From the NCBI RefSeq assembly GCF_031846305.1, contig NZ_JAVRHY010000003.1, positions 186,001 to 250,000 of the forward strand: DNA of 64,000 bases, read 5' to 3'. Positions 41,098 through 49,283 of this stretch are shown piece after piece (the first letter of the stretch is position 1; each line of letters begins with the position of its first letter). The stretch is from Spectribacter acetivorans. Lineage in GTDB: Bacteria; Pseudomonadota; Gammaproteobacteria; Nevskiales; Salinisphaeraceae. The position numbers were made by a program, and so were the translations under genes. The notes below the pieces were generated by a model, which worked only from the letters and a program-made list of their open reading frames with translations, was not told the origin of the DNA and did not search any database.

Positions 41098-42087
41098 ATG
41101 ACCACCGAGTCAAGCTCGACGGCGCGGCTGTCCTGTACCAGCGTTCCGCCGGCCCGCCGCGTCCCCTCGATGATCGATGATGTGCGCGCCGGGCTGCTGT
41201 CGCCGCCGCGCTGGCTGCCGCCCAAATACTTCTATGACGAAACCGGTTCGCTGCTGTTCGAGGCGATCTGTGACACGCCGGAATACTACCCCTCGCGCAC
41301 CGAGGCGGCGCTGCTGGCGGAGCACGCCGGCGAGATCATGGCGCTGACCGCGCCGCGGCATCTGCTCGAACTGGGCAGTGGCAGCAGCCGCAAGACCCGC
41401 CTGCTGCTCGACGCGTGGCCGGCGCCGGCCGGAACCTACTGGCCGTTCGATGTCTGCGCCGAAATGGTTGCCAGCAGCGGCCGGGCGCTGATCGACGATT
41501 ATCCCGATCTGGTGGTGCGGGGGCTGGAAGGCGACTATCACGGTGGCCTGTCCTGCCTGCCTCTGCCGGCGGAAGGGCGCCGCCTGGTAGCGTTCCTGGG
41601 CGGCACCATCGGCAATTTCCATCCGGGTGAGGCAGAGGCGATGCTGGGCGAGATCGCCGATCTTCTGCGGGACGGTGATCACGTGCTGATCGGTTTCGAT
41701 CGGGTCAAGGATCCGGCGGTGCTGGAAGCGGCCTATGACGATGCCGCCGGAATGACCGCCCGGTTCAACCGCAACGTACTCTCGGTGCTCAACCGGTCAC
41801 TGGACGCGGATTTTCCGGTGGACGCGTACCGGCATCGGTCGGTCTACGACCCCGAACTGCAACGGGTGGAGATGCGGCTGCGGGCGGATCATGCGCACCG
41901 GGTGACATTCGGGCAGCTGGATACCGCGATCGACATGGCGGCCGGCGAGGAAATACTCACCGAGATCAGCCGCAAGTTCACGCCGGCGTCCTTCGGGGAT
42001 CTGCTGGCGGCGGCCGGATTGGCCGAGACCGCGCATTTCGAGGCCGAGGGCGGCATGTATTCACTGGTCCTTGCGGTTCGCCGTTGA
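41098..42087 (+). CDS. egtD: L-histidine N-alpha-methyltransferase EgtD
   Basis: 329 residues. It makes hercynine, the trimethyl-betaine of histidine. Motifs: PPKYFYDETGSLLFEAICDTPEYYPSRTEAALL with the substrate-binding tyrosine, the SAM site LLELGSGSSRKTRLLLDA, FLGGTIGNFHPGEAEAML, and LIGFDRVKDPAVLEAAYDD. Divergent from egtC-egtB, forming a complete core of ergothioneine synthesis except for the ligase and the lyase. The repeat block 42104-42386 follows it. Confidence 0.93.
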   Translation: MTTESSSTARLSCTSVPPARRVPSMIDDVRAGLLSPPRWLPPKYFYDETGSLLFEAICDTPEYYPSRTEAALLAEHAGEIMALTAPRHLLELGSGSSRKTRLLLDAWPAPAGTYWPFDVCAEMVASSGRALIDDYPDLVVRGLEGDYHGGLSCLPLPAEGRRLVAFLGGTIGNFHPGEAEAMLGEIADLLRDGDHVLIGFDRVKDPAVLEAAYDDAAGMTARFNRNVLSVLNRSLDADFPVDAYRHRSVYDPELQRVEMRLRADHAHRVTFGQLDTAIDMAAGEEILTEISRKFTPASFGDLLAAAGLAETAHFEAEGGMYSLVLAVRR

Positions 42088-42103
42088 CGGCGGATTGCAG
42101 GGA

Positions 42104-42138
42104 CAGTTTCGAGTTGCGGGTTTCAAGTTTGCGGTTAG
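42104..42138 (-). repeat. GAAACNN heptamer array, left arm
   Basis: Read on the minus strand it gives units such as GCAAACTT, GAAACCC, GCAACTC and GAAACTG with 7-base periodicity. It directly abuts the left end of MITE-like element copy 2 and is in inverted orientation to the array at 42349-42386. Confidence 0.6.
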
Positions 42139-42298
42139 GGGGCTGCTGAAAACCCCGTTTTTCGGCAGGTCCCGTGCGGTACAAGGACGTACCGCCAAGA
42201 CCATGCGCTGGAAGCGCTTGATTTTGGGAGCAAGCGCAAACCGCGTTTGCGTGCAGCGACGCTGAAACAAGGCCAGGATGGCCTTTTTCAGCAACGCC
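42137..42298 (-). repeat. MITE-like element, copy 2
   Basis: On the minus strand it begins GGCGTTGCTGAAAAAGGCC and ends TTTTCAGCAGCCCCC, the same ends as copy 1 at 27979-28136 in opposite orientation. It shares the internal ATCAAGC and GGCGGTACGTCCTTGTACCGC blocks with base-paired changes. A short minus-strand open frame across it is not conserved and is not called. The remaining bases 42299-42348 show nothing recognisable. Confidence 0.65.
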
Positions 42299-42348
42299 TC
42301 AGAGGACAGGCGCGGGCAACGATCCGAATGTTGCCATTGGTTCTTGAG

Positions 42349-42386
42349 CCTGAAACGCGAAACTTGAAACTCGAAACCACTAACCG
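42349..42386 (+). repeat. GAAACNN heptamer array, right arm
   Basis: Four perfect heptamers, GAAACGC, GAAACTT, GAAACTC and GAAACCA, preceded by CCT. Its first 15 bases match the minus-strand reading of the array at 5146-5161. Together with the left arm it brackets MITE-like copy 2. Confidence 0.7.
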
Positions 42387-42414
42387 GCCACCACAGGCTT
42401 CGGCGGCTACCGAA

Positions 42415-43335
42415 TCAGCCCCGATCCGTCACCGGCCGGATCAGAACCTCCAGTAACGCCTTCTGCACGTGCAGACGGTTCTCGGCTTCCTCCCACACCA
42501 GGCTCTGGGGGCCGTCGATTACCTCGTCGGTGACCTCCTCGCCGCGATGGGCGGGCAGGCAGTGCATGAACAGGGCGTCGGGCGCGGCCCGGGCCATCAG
42601 GGCGGCGTTGACCTGGAAACCGGCGAAATCGGTCAGTCGCTGGTCGCGTTCATGGTCGCCGCCCATGCTGGTCCAGGTGTCGGTAATCACCAGGTCGACG
42701 CCATCCACGGCGGCCGCCGGATCATTGCCCAGCCGCACGGCCGCGCCGCCGCGTTCGACGATGTCGGCGTCCGGCTCGTAACCGGGCGGCGTGGCAATGC
42801 GCAGCGAAAAACCGAACTGTCGGGCCGCGTGGATGTAGGACTGGCACATGTTGTTCCCGTCGCCGATCCAGGCGGCGGTGCAGCCGGCGATGCGGCCGCG
42901 GGCCTCGATCCAGGTCTGCATGTCCGCCATCAGCTGGCAGGGGTGGAAGCGGTCGGTCAGGGCGTTGATCACCGGCACGCGCGAGTGCTCGGCAAAACGC
43001 TCCAGCAGGGTCTGCGAGTGATTGCGGATCATCACCGCGTCCACCATGCGCGAGATCACCCGCGCGGTGTCCTCGATGGTTTCGCCGCGGCCCAGCTGGG
43101 TGTCGCCCGGCGCCAGGAACAGGGCGTGGCCGCCCAGCTGCGCCATGCCGGCCTCGAATGACACCCGGGTGCGGGTCGAGGCCTTCTCGAACAGCATCGC
43201 CAGGGTGCGGCCCTGCAGCGTGGGCGTGAGCTGCCCGTTGCGATGGGCATCCTTGAGTTCCACCGCCCGTTCGATGATCCGCTGGAGTTCCTCCGGCCGG
43301 AAGTCGTTGAGGGTGAGGAAATGACGTACCGACAT
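42415..43335 (-). CDS. argF: Ornithine carbamoyltransferase
   Basis: 306 residues. Carbamoyl-phosphate site FEKASTRTRVSFE near residue 50, DRFHPCQLMADMQT, and the ornithine-binding HCLPAHRGEEVTDEVIDG near the C-terminus. It converts ornithine to citrulline in arginine synthesis. It lies 4 bases downstream of argD, forming an argD-argF operon. Confidence 0.97.
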   Translation of the reverse strand: MSVRHFLTLNDFRPEELQRIIERAVELKDAHRNGQLTPTLQGRTLAMLFEKASTRTRVSFEAGMAQLGGHALFLAPGDTQLGRGETIEDTARVISRMVDAVMIRNHSQTLLERFAEHSRVPVINALTDRFHPCQLMADMQTWIEARGRIAGCTAAWIGDGNNMCQSYIHAARQFGFSLRIATPPGYEPDADIVERGGAAVRLGNDPAAAVDGVDLVITDTWTSMGGDHERDQRLTDFAGFQVNAALMARAAPDALFMHCLPAHRGEEVTDEVIDGPQSLVWEEAENRLHVQKALLEVLIRPVTDRG

Positions 43336-43339
43336 GGGG

Positions 43340-44518
43340 TTACTCCGCGAGAAAGGAGCGGATCAGTTGGGTGACGCGGTCGGCGAGGTCATCGGCCTCC
43401 GCGGCGGTGAGAATCAGCGGCGGCAGCAGGCGCACCACCCGTTCGGCGGTGACGTTGAGCAGCACGCCGGCCTTGCGCGCCCGTTCGACCAGGACCGCGC
43501 AGGGCCGGTCCAGCTCGATGCCGATCATCAGGCCGCGACCGCGCACGCTGATCAAGCCCTCGCAGTCCGCCAGCCCGTCACGGAAGGCCGTGGCCAGCTG
43601 CTCGCCTCGGGCGGCGGCGTTGGCGGTCAGACCCTCTGTCTCGATGGTCGAGATCACCGCCAGGGCGGCGCGGCAGGCCAGCGGATTGCCGCCGAAGGTG
43701 GAGCCGTGGCTACCAGGCCCGAACAGGGCCGTCGCCCGGCCGGCCACCAGGGTGGCGCCGATGGGCACGCCGCCGCCCAGCCCCTTGGCCAGACTCACGA
43801 CATCCGGCTGCACCGCGTCGTGCTGATAGGCGAACCAGTTGCCGGTGCGGCCCACGCCGGTCTGGACCTCGTCGGCCATCAGCAGCCAGCCCTGTTGGTC
43901 GCATAACCGGCGCAGGGTCGGCAGGTAACCGGGCGGCGGCACGCGGATGCCGCCTTCGCCCTGGATGGGCTCGACCAGCACCGCGACCACGTTCGGATCG
44001 TCGGCGTGAGCCGCAACGGCGTCCGCGTCGCCGTAGGGCACCCGCACGAAGCCCGCCGGCATGGGGCCGAATCCCTTTTGCGCCTTCGGGTTGCCGGTGG
44101 CGGCCAGGCTGGCCAGTGTCCGGCCGTGAAACGCGCCCTCCATGACCAGGATGCGCGGTTCCTCGATGCCCTGGCGGTGGCCGTGCAGCCGGGCCAGCTT
44201 GATCGCGGCCTCGTTGGCTTCGGCACCGCTGTTGCAGAAGAACACTGCTTCCATACCGGCCAGATCGCACAGGCGGTCGGCCAGCGTTTCCTGATGCGGA
44301 ATCCGGTAGAGATTGGACGTGTGCAGAATGCCGGCGGCCTGATCCTGCAGCGCCTGCACCATGGCCGGATGGGCATGGCCCAGGGCGCTGACCGCGATGC
44401 CGGCCAGGGCGTCCAGATAGCGGTTGCCCGCGGTATCGGTCAGCCACACGCCCTCGCCATGGCTGAATGCCAGGGGCTGGCGGGCGTAGGTCGGGATGAG
44501 GTGATCGGGTTCGTTCAC
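43340..44518 (-). CDS. argD: Acetylornithine aminotransferase
   Basis: 392 residues, class III aminotransferase. YLDALAGIAVSALGHAHP at the N-terminus, FFCNSGAEANEAAIKLAR binding PLP phosphate, GAFHGRTLASLAATG, LLMADEVQTGVGRTG with the PLP-binding Asp, and the Schiff-base lysine in VVSLAKGLGGGVPIGA. It may also act on succinyl-diaminopimelate. GTG 44518 is proposed as start; the longer frame runs into the sodA terminator. Operon with argF. Confidence 0.95.
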   Translation of the reverse strand: MNEPDHLIPTYARQPLAFSHGEGVWLTDTAGNRYLDALAGIAVSALGHAHPAMVQALQDQAAGILHTSNLYRIPHQETLADRLCDLAGMEAVFFCNSGAEANEAAIKLARLHGHRQGIEEPRILVMEGAFHGRTLASLAATGNPKAQKGFGPMPAGFVRVPYGDADAVAAHADDPNVVAVLVEPIQGEGGIRVPPPGYLPTLRRLCDQQGWLLMADEVQTGVGRTGNWFAYQHDAVQPDVVSLAKGLGGGVPIGATLVAGRATALFGPGSHGSTFGGNPLACRAALAVISTIETEGLTANAAARGEQLATAFRDGLADCEGLISVRGRGLMIGIELDRPCAVLVERARKAGVLLNVTAERVVRLLPPLILTAAEADDLADRVTQLIRSFLAE

Positions 44519-44523
44519 GGTGT

Positions 44524-44562
44524 CTTTAAACGCAAAGGCCCCGCCGCACCAGCGACGGGGCC
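44524..44562 (-). terminator. Terminator of sodA
   Basis: GGCCCCGTCGC and GCGGCGGGGCC pair on the minus strand around a short loop, followed by TTTGCGTTTAAA. It lies 30 bases past the sodA stop and just ahead of argD. Confidence 0.75.
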
Positions 44563-44591
44563 GATTATCGTCGGAAGCCTCGGCGCCGGCG

Positions 44592-45197
44592 TTAGCCGAC
44601 CTGTTCGAACTTCCTGGCAATGCCGTCCCAGTTGACGACGTTCCACCAGGCTTCGACGTACTCCGGCTTGCGATTCTGGTACTTGAGGTAGAAGGCGTGC
44701 TCCCACACGTCCAGCCCCATCAGCGGCGTGCCCTGGACGGGCGCAACGTCCATCAGGGGGTTGTCCTGATTCGGGGTCTTGACGATCTCCAGCTTGCCGC
44801 CGGTGGGTACCAGCCACACGAAGCCGGAACCGAACAGGCCGGTGGCGGCAGTGGTGAACTGGTCCTTGAACTCGTCGAAGGAACCGAAGGAATCGTCGAT
44901 GGCGCTGGCCAGCTTGCCGTCGGGCTTGCCGCCGCCGCTGGGCGACATGCTGTCCCAGTAGACGATGTGGTTGTAGTAACCACCGCCCTGGTTGCGAACC
45001 GCGTCGCCGTGCTGGCCGGCCTTGGCGAGGATATCCTCGAGCTTCTGATCGGCCAGCGGGGTGTTGTCCACAGCCGCCTTGAACTTGGTCAGGTAGGCGT
45101 TGTGGTGCTTGTTGTAATGGATTTCCATGGTCCGACCGTCGATGTGCGGCTCGAGCGAATCGTAGTCATAGGGCAGATCGGGTAGCTCAAAGGCCAT
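44592..45197 (-). CDS. sodA: Superoxide dismutase, Mn type by sequence
   Basis: 201 residues, MAFELPDLPYDYDSLEPHIDGRTMEIHYNKHHNAY with metal ligands in HYNKHH, GGGYYNHIVYW, and DVWEHAFYLKYQNRKPEYV. The residue before YYNH is Gly rather than the Gln of iron enzymes, and Gln appears in TPNQDNPLM instead, the pattern of manganese SODs. There is no signal peptide, so it is cytoplasmic. AAGGGG gives a good ribosome site. Cambialistic activity cannot be excluded. Confidence 0.93.
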   Translation of the reverse strand: MAFELPDLPYDYDSLEPHIDGRTMEIHYNKHHNAYLTKFKAAVDNTPLADQKLEDILAKAGQHGDAVRNQGGGYYNHIVYWDSMSPSGGGKPDGKLASAIDDSFGSFDEFKDQFTTAATGLFGSGFVWLVPTGGKLEIVKTPNQDNPLMDVAPVQGTPLMGLDVWEHAFYLKYQNRKPEYVEAWWNVVNWDGIARKFEQVG

Positions 45198-45335
45198 GTA
45201 ATTCCCCTTTGGTTTGATCGACAGAATGTCTCGACTGCGCCCACAATGCTATGGGTGAACGCAGGGATTTCAATGGTGCGCCGGGTCAGACACAGGATTA
45301 TGACATGAGCCACCCCCGGGTCGGGACCCACTGAC

Positions 45336-46901
45336 GTGACGGCGATCGAGCTCAGCCTGTTCGCGCACCGCATCCGGGCCGTATGCGAGGAAATGGGGGC
45401 GGTGCTCCAGCGTGCCGCCTTTTCGCCCAACATCCGCGACCGGCTGGACTTCTCCTGCGCAGTATTCGACGCCAGCGGCTATCTCTCCGCCCAGGCCGCG
45501 CATATCCCGGTGCATCTCGGGAGCATGGCCTATGCCATGCGGGGCATCGTCAGCGACCGCGACTGGGCGCCCGGCGACATGCTGGTGCTCAACGATCCAT
45601 TTCTGGGCGGCACGCATCTGCCGGACGTGACCATGATCGCGCCGCTGTTCGACCGCGGCCGGCTGATCGCATTTGTCGCCAATCGCGCCCATCACGCCGA
45701 CATCGGCGCCGAATCCCCCGGTTCCATGCCGCTTTCCTCGTCGCTGGACGAGGAGGGGCTGGTGATTGCCCCGACCCGGCTGCTGTGCGATGACACGATA
45801 GATGCGGGCGTGTTCGAGCGACTGGTGGCGCCGCTACGCGATGCCACCATCTCGCGCGGTGACTTTTCCGCCCAGATCAGCGCCAACCGGGTGGGATTGC
45901 AGCGTCTGCAGGCGCTCATCGACGCCCAGGGGGCGGACGGCTTCCTGCAGGCGCTGACCGATTACAACGAGTACGCCCGCCGGCTGGCGGCCAGCGCGCT
46001 GGCGGCGATTCCGGACGGCGACTACCGCTTCACCGATCATCTCGACGACGATGGCCAGGGCAACCGCGACCTGGCCATTGCCTGTCGCATCCGGGCCCGG
46101 CAGGGCGCGATGCAGGTGGATTTCACCGGCAGCGCGGGCCAGACCGCGGGCAACGTCAACTGCCCCATCTCGGTTACGGCTGCCGCCACCCTGTATGTCT
46201 TTCGCTGCCTGATGCCGGCGGATCTGCCCGGTTGCGCCGGCGCGTTTCACGATATCGATATCTCGGCACCGGCTGGCAGCCTGCTCAATGCGCAGCGGCC
46301 GGCGGCGGTGGCGGCCGGTAATGTGGAGACCAGCCAGCGCATCGTCGATGCGGTACTGGGGGCGCTGGCCGAAGCGCTGCCCGAGCGCATTCCCGCCGCC
46401 AGCCACGGCGGCATGAATAACCTTGCGATGGGCTGGCACGAGGGCGAGCGGCCCTGGGACTATTACGAAACCATGGGCGGCGGCCTCGGCGGCGGCCCGG
46501 TTCGCACGGGCGCCTCGGCAGTACAGGCGCACATGACCAACACCCGCAATACGCCGGTGGAAGTGCTGGAACGGCATTTCCCGGTGCGCGTGCGCCGCTA
46601 CGAAATCCGCCGCGGCACGGGCGGTGATGGGCGGCACCCCGGCGGCGACGGGCTGCTGCGGGAACTCGAATTCCTGGGCCCGGCCCGTTACACCCTGCTG
46701 ACCGAGCGGCGCCGGCGCGCCCCCTGGGGCCTGGCCGGCGGTAGCGATGGCGCCGTGGGTGACAATTGCCTCAACGGTCAGGCGCTCCCGGGCAAATGTC
46801 AGGGCCGAGTGGGGGCGGGTGACCGGCTGGTCGTGGCCTCGCCGGGTGGCGGCGGCTGGGGCCCGGATGACCACGCTTGCCCGGACGGTGGCGTACAATA
46901 G
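45336..46901 (+). CDS. Hydantoinase B/oxoprolinase-family protein, no partner subunit
   Basis: 521 residues of the HyuB family: IRDRLDFSCAVFDASGYLSAQAAHIPVHLGSM, VLNDPFLGGTHLPDVTMIAP, NRAHHADIGAESPGSMP, and VDFTGSAGQTAGNVNCPISVTAAA, with the late MTNTRNTPVEVLERHFPVRVRRYEIR. These proteins normally work with an ATP-dependent HyuA subunit in hydantoin or 5-oxoproline hydrolysis. No HyuA gene lies on either side; the neighbours are sodA and grxD. GTG start at 45336, directly at the domain start. It may be the 5-oxoproline arm of glutathione metabolism, but the substrate is unproven. Confidence 0.86.
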   Translation: MTAIELSLFAHRIRAVCEEMGAVLQRAAFSPNIRDRLDFSCAVFDASGYLSAQAAHIPVHLGSMAYAMRGIVSDRDWAPGDMLVLNDPFLGGTHLPDVTMIAPLFDRGRLIAFVANRAHHADIGAESPGSMPLSSSLDEEGLVIAPTRLLCDDTIDAGVFERLVAPLRDATISRGDFSAQISANRVGLQRLQALIDAQGADGFLQALTDYNEYARRLAASALAAIPDGDYRFTDHLDDDGQGNRDLAIACRIRARQGAMQVDFTGSAGQTAGNVNCPISVTAAATLYVFRCLMPADLPGCAGAFHDIDISAPAGSLLNAQRPAAVAAGNVETSQRIVDAVLGALAEALPERIPAASHGGMNNLAMGWHEGERPWDYYETMGGGLGGGPVRTGASAVQAHMTNTRNTPVEVLERHFPVRVRRYEIRRGTGGDGRHPGGDGLLRELEFLGPARYTLLTERRRRAPWGLAGGSDGAVGDNCLNGQALPGKCQGRVGAGDRLVVASPGGGGWGPDDHACPDGGVQ

Positions 46902-46935
46902 TGGCGTTGGTCCCACGATACGGAAACGACAACCC

Positions 46936-47265
46936 ATGACTGGCGACGCGCTCGAAATCATTCGACAGGAAGTCGAGAACAACCCGGTGGTGCTCTACAT
47001 GAAGGGCAGCCCGGATTTCCCGCAGTGCGGTTTTTCCGCGCAGGCCGCCGAGGCCCTGAAAATCTGCGGCGTGCCGTTCAAGGCGGTGAACGTGTTCGAG
47101 GATGAGGAAATCTATCGCCAGGGGGTGAAGCTCTACTCCAACTGGCCGACGATTCCGCAGCTGTTCGTCAAGGGCGAACTCGTGGGCGGTTCGGACATCA
47201 TCATCGACCTGTACAAGTCCGGCGAACTGCAGACCATGCTGCAGGAGGCCGCCGACGCGGCCTGA
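46936..47265 (+). CDS. grxD: Monothiol glutaredoxin (Grx4)
   Basis: 109 residues with the CGFS active site in GSPDFPQCGFSAQAAEAL (Cys near residue 31) and NWPTIPQLFVKGELVGGSDIIIDLYKSGEL. Proteins of this type carry a bridging 2Fe-2S cluster and work with BolA proteins in iron-sulfur trafficking. It begins 34 bases after the HyuB gene and ends at a strong terminator. Confidence 0.95.
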   Translation: MTGDALEIIRQEVENNPVVLYMKGSPDFPQCGFSAQAAEALKICGVPFKAVNVFEDEEIYRQGVKLYSNWPTIPQLFVKGELVGGSDIIIDLYKSGELQTMLQEAADAA

Positions 47266-47290
47266 TTTCGCACTTCTCGAGGTTACCGAA

Positions 47291-47322
47291 ACCCGCCCGG
47301 CCACGTGCCCGGCGGGTTTTTT
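47291..47322 (+). terminator. Terminator after grxD
   Basis: ACCCGCC and GGCGGGT form a stem with an inner CGG...CCG extension, followed by six T residues. Confidence 0.85.
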
Positions 47323-47432
47323 CGTGAATGCATCCCGGCTTAGCCGACACCCGGCGGTCATGGCGCGGGTGTTAGAATGGCGCACAACAACCCCGCGCGA
47401 CGATTCATAAACGCCAGGAGGAGTGCGCACGC

Positions 47433-49202
47433 ATGGCCTACAAGCACATCCGCTACCCCGAGTCCGGACACAAGATCACCGTGGAAAACGGGCAGATGCA
47501 GATTCCCGACAACCCGATTCTGGGTTATGTCGAGGGTGACGGCATCGGTCCGGACATCACCAAGGCCTGTCTGCGCATCTGGGATGCTGCGGTGGAAAAG
47601 GCCTATGGCGGCAAGCGCAAGGTGCACTGGGCCGAACTCTTCATGGGAGAGAAGGCCGCCCGCCTGTATGACGGCGACTATTTCCCGGCGGAAACGCTGG
47701 ATGCGATCCGCGATCTCTGGGTTGCCATCAAGGGTCCGCTGACCACTCCGGTGGGCGAGGGCTTCCGCTCGCTCAACGTCTCCCTGCGCCAGGCCCTGGA
47801 TCTATACGCCTGTGTGCGCCCGGTGCGCCACTACGCCGGCGTGCCCAGCCCGCTGAAGGACCCCGGCAAGGTCGACGTGGTGATCTTTCGCGAGAATACC
47901 GAGGACGTCTACTGCGGCATCGAGTACCAGTCCGGTACCGAGGAAAACGAGAAGCTGGCCAAATTCCTGCGTGAGGAAATGGGCGCCAGCTTCTTCGACA
48001 AGGCCGGTATCGGCATCAAGCCGATCTCCGAGTTCGGTACCAAACGGCTGGTGCGCAAGGCCATCCAGTACGCCATCGACAATGGTCGTGAATCCGTGAC
48101 GCTTGTCCACAAGGGCAACATCATGAAGTTCACCGAGGGGGCGTTCCGCTCCTGGGGTTACGAGGTGGCGCGCGAGGAGTACCCCCACTGCACCATCACC
48201 GAGGACGAGCTCTACTCCGAGTACGGCGGCCGTCAGCCGGAAGGCAAGATCGTCATCAAGGATCGCATCGCCGATATCATCTTCCAGCTGATGCTGCTGC
48301 GCCCGGATGATTTCGACGTGCTCGCCACCATGAATCTGAATGGCGACTATCTTTCCGACGCCTGTGCGGCGGAAGTTGGCGGCATCGGCATCGCGCCGGG
48401 CGCCAACATGTCCGACAACATCGCGGTGTTCGAGGCTACCCACGGCACCGCGCCCAAGTACGCGGGCCAGAACAAGGTCAACCCCGGGTCGCTGCTGTTC
48501 TCGGGCGTGAACATGCTCGAGTACATCGGCTGGCAGGAGGCCGCCGACCTGATCAGCCTGGCCTACCCGGAAGTGCTGGCGGACGGCATCGTCACCTACG
48601 ACTTCGCCCGCAACATGGAAGGCGCCACCGAGGTCGGCACCAGTGAATTCGCGGATGCCCTGATCGAGCAGATCAAGGGTGGCATCGACCTGGAAACCAA
48701 GCGTAAGCAGCGGGCCGAAAAGCTCGCCCGCGAGCGCAAGCAGCGCGAGATCCGGCGCCTGCTGCAGCCGCTGGAGGAGATGATCGCCTCCGGCCGCACG
48801 CCGCACACGGTGGGCGACGTGATGACCCGCACCCTGATCACCACCGACGACGCCACCACCGTGCATGACGCCATGCACCAGATGCGCCAGAGCAATGTCA
48901 GCTCGCTGGTGGTGGAGCCCAACGCCGATGGGGTGTGGGGCATCATGACCCGGCGTGACATCGTCACCAAGATCGTCAAGGAGAATAAGTCGCCGGTCGA
49001 CCTGACGGTAGGGCAGATCGCCACTCGGCCGGTGATCACGGTACCGCCGCAGACCCATCTGCACGAGGCCGCCAACGTGATCTCGGAAAAGAACGTCAGC
49101 CGCCTGCTGGTGGAAAAGGACGGCGAGATGGTCGGCATCACCACCGAGACCGATATCTTCGGCGCGATCGAGCAGTTCGGGTGGATCCCCGAGCCCGAGT
49201 AG
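47433..49202 (+). CDS. icd: NADP-type isocitrate dehydrogenase fused to a tandem CBS module
   Basis: 589 residues. Residues 1-417 are an E. coli-type Icd: GYVEGDGIGPDITKA, substrate loop GEGFRSLNVSLRQALDLYACVRPVRHY with Ser113 and Arg119 at E. coli numbering, the Lys in VTLVHKGNIMKFTEG, and HGTAPKYAGQNKVNPGS with the Lys-Tyr pair of NADP enzymes. A highly charged helix (residues 420-450, KRKQRAEKLARERKQRE) leads into two CBS domains, VGDVMTRTLITTDDATTVHDAMHQM (about 460-515) and VGQIATRPVITVPPQTHLHEAANVI (about 527-580). Standard Icd ends near 416. Predicted: TCA-cycle enzyme with an added nucleotide-sensing module. AGGAGG upstream; possible extended -10 TGTTAGAAT at 47370. Confidence 0.96.
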   Translation: MAYKHIRYPESGHKITVENGQMQIPDNPILGYVEGDGIGPDITKACLRIWDAAVEKAYGGKRKVHWAELFMGEKAARLYDGDYFPAETLDAIRDLWVAIKGPLTTPVGEGFRSLNVSLRQALDLYACVRPVRHYAGVPSPLKDPGKVDVVIFRENTEDVYCGIEYQSGTEENEKLAKFLREEMGASFFDKAGIGIKPISEFGTKRLVRKAIQYAIDNGRESVTLVHKGNIMKFTEGAFRSWGYEVAREEYPHCTITEDELYSEYGGRQPEGKIVIKDRIADIIFQLMLLRPDDFDVLATMNLNGDYLSDACAAEVGGIGIAPGANMSDNIAVFEATHGTAPKYAGQNKVNPGSLLFSGVNMLEYIGWQEAADLISLAYPEVLADGIVTYDFARNMEGATEVGTSEFADALIEQIKGGIDLETKRKQRAEKLARERKQREIRRLLQPLEEMIASGRTPHTVGDVMTRTLITTDDATTVHDAMHQMRQSNVSSLVVEPNADGVWGIMTRRDIVTKIVKENKSPVDLTVGQIATRPVITVPPQTHLHEAANVISEKNVSRLLVEKDGEMVGITTETDIFGAIEQFGWIPEPE

Positions 49203-49205
49203 GAG

Positions 49206-49282
49206 CGCGCAAACCACAAAGGACGCCAAGGCTCGCAAAGGGAAAACAATTGAATTGTTTTGCGTCCTTCGCGGTTAAGGCA
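49206..49282. repeat. Inverted repeat of the AACCACAAAGGACGC family
   Basis: The left arm AACCACAAAGGACGCCAAGG (from about 49211) and the right arm, whose complement reads AACCGCGAAGGACGCAAAA (about 49259-49277), flank a central AACAATTGAATTGTT palindrome. It fills the whole gap between icd and the CinA-like gene and supplies the AAGG ribosome site of the latter. Elements of this type are scattered between genes in many Gammaproteobacteria (from memory). Confidence 0.6.
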
Positions 49283-49283
49283 G

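Noticed and set aside
42061..42294. Small minus-strand frame across MITE-like copy 2
   Set aside because: The other copy of the element has no equivalent frame, so coding is not conserved.
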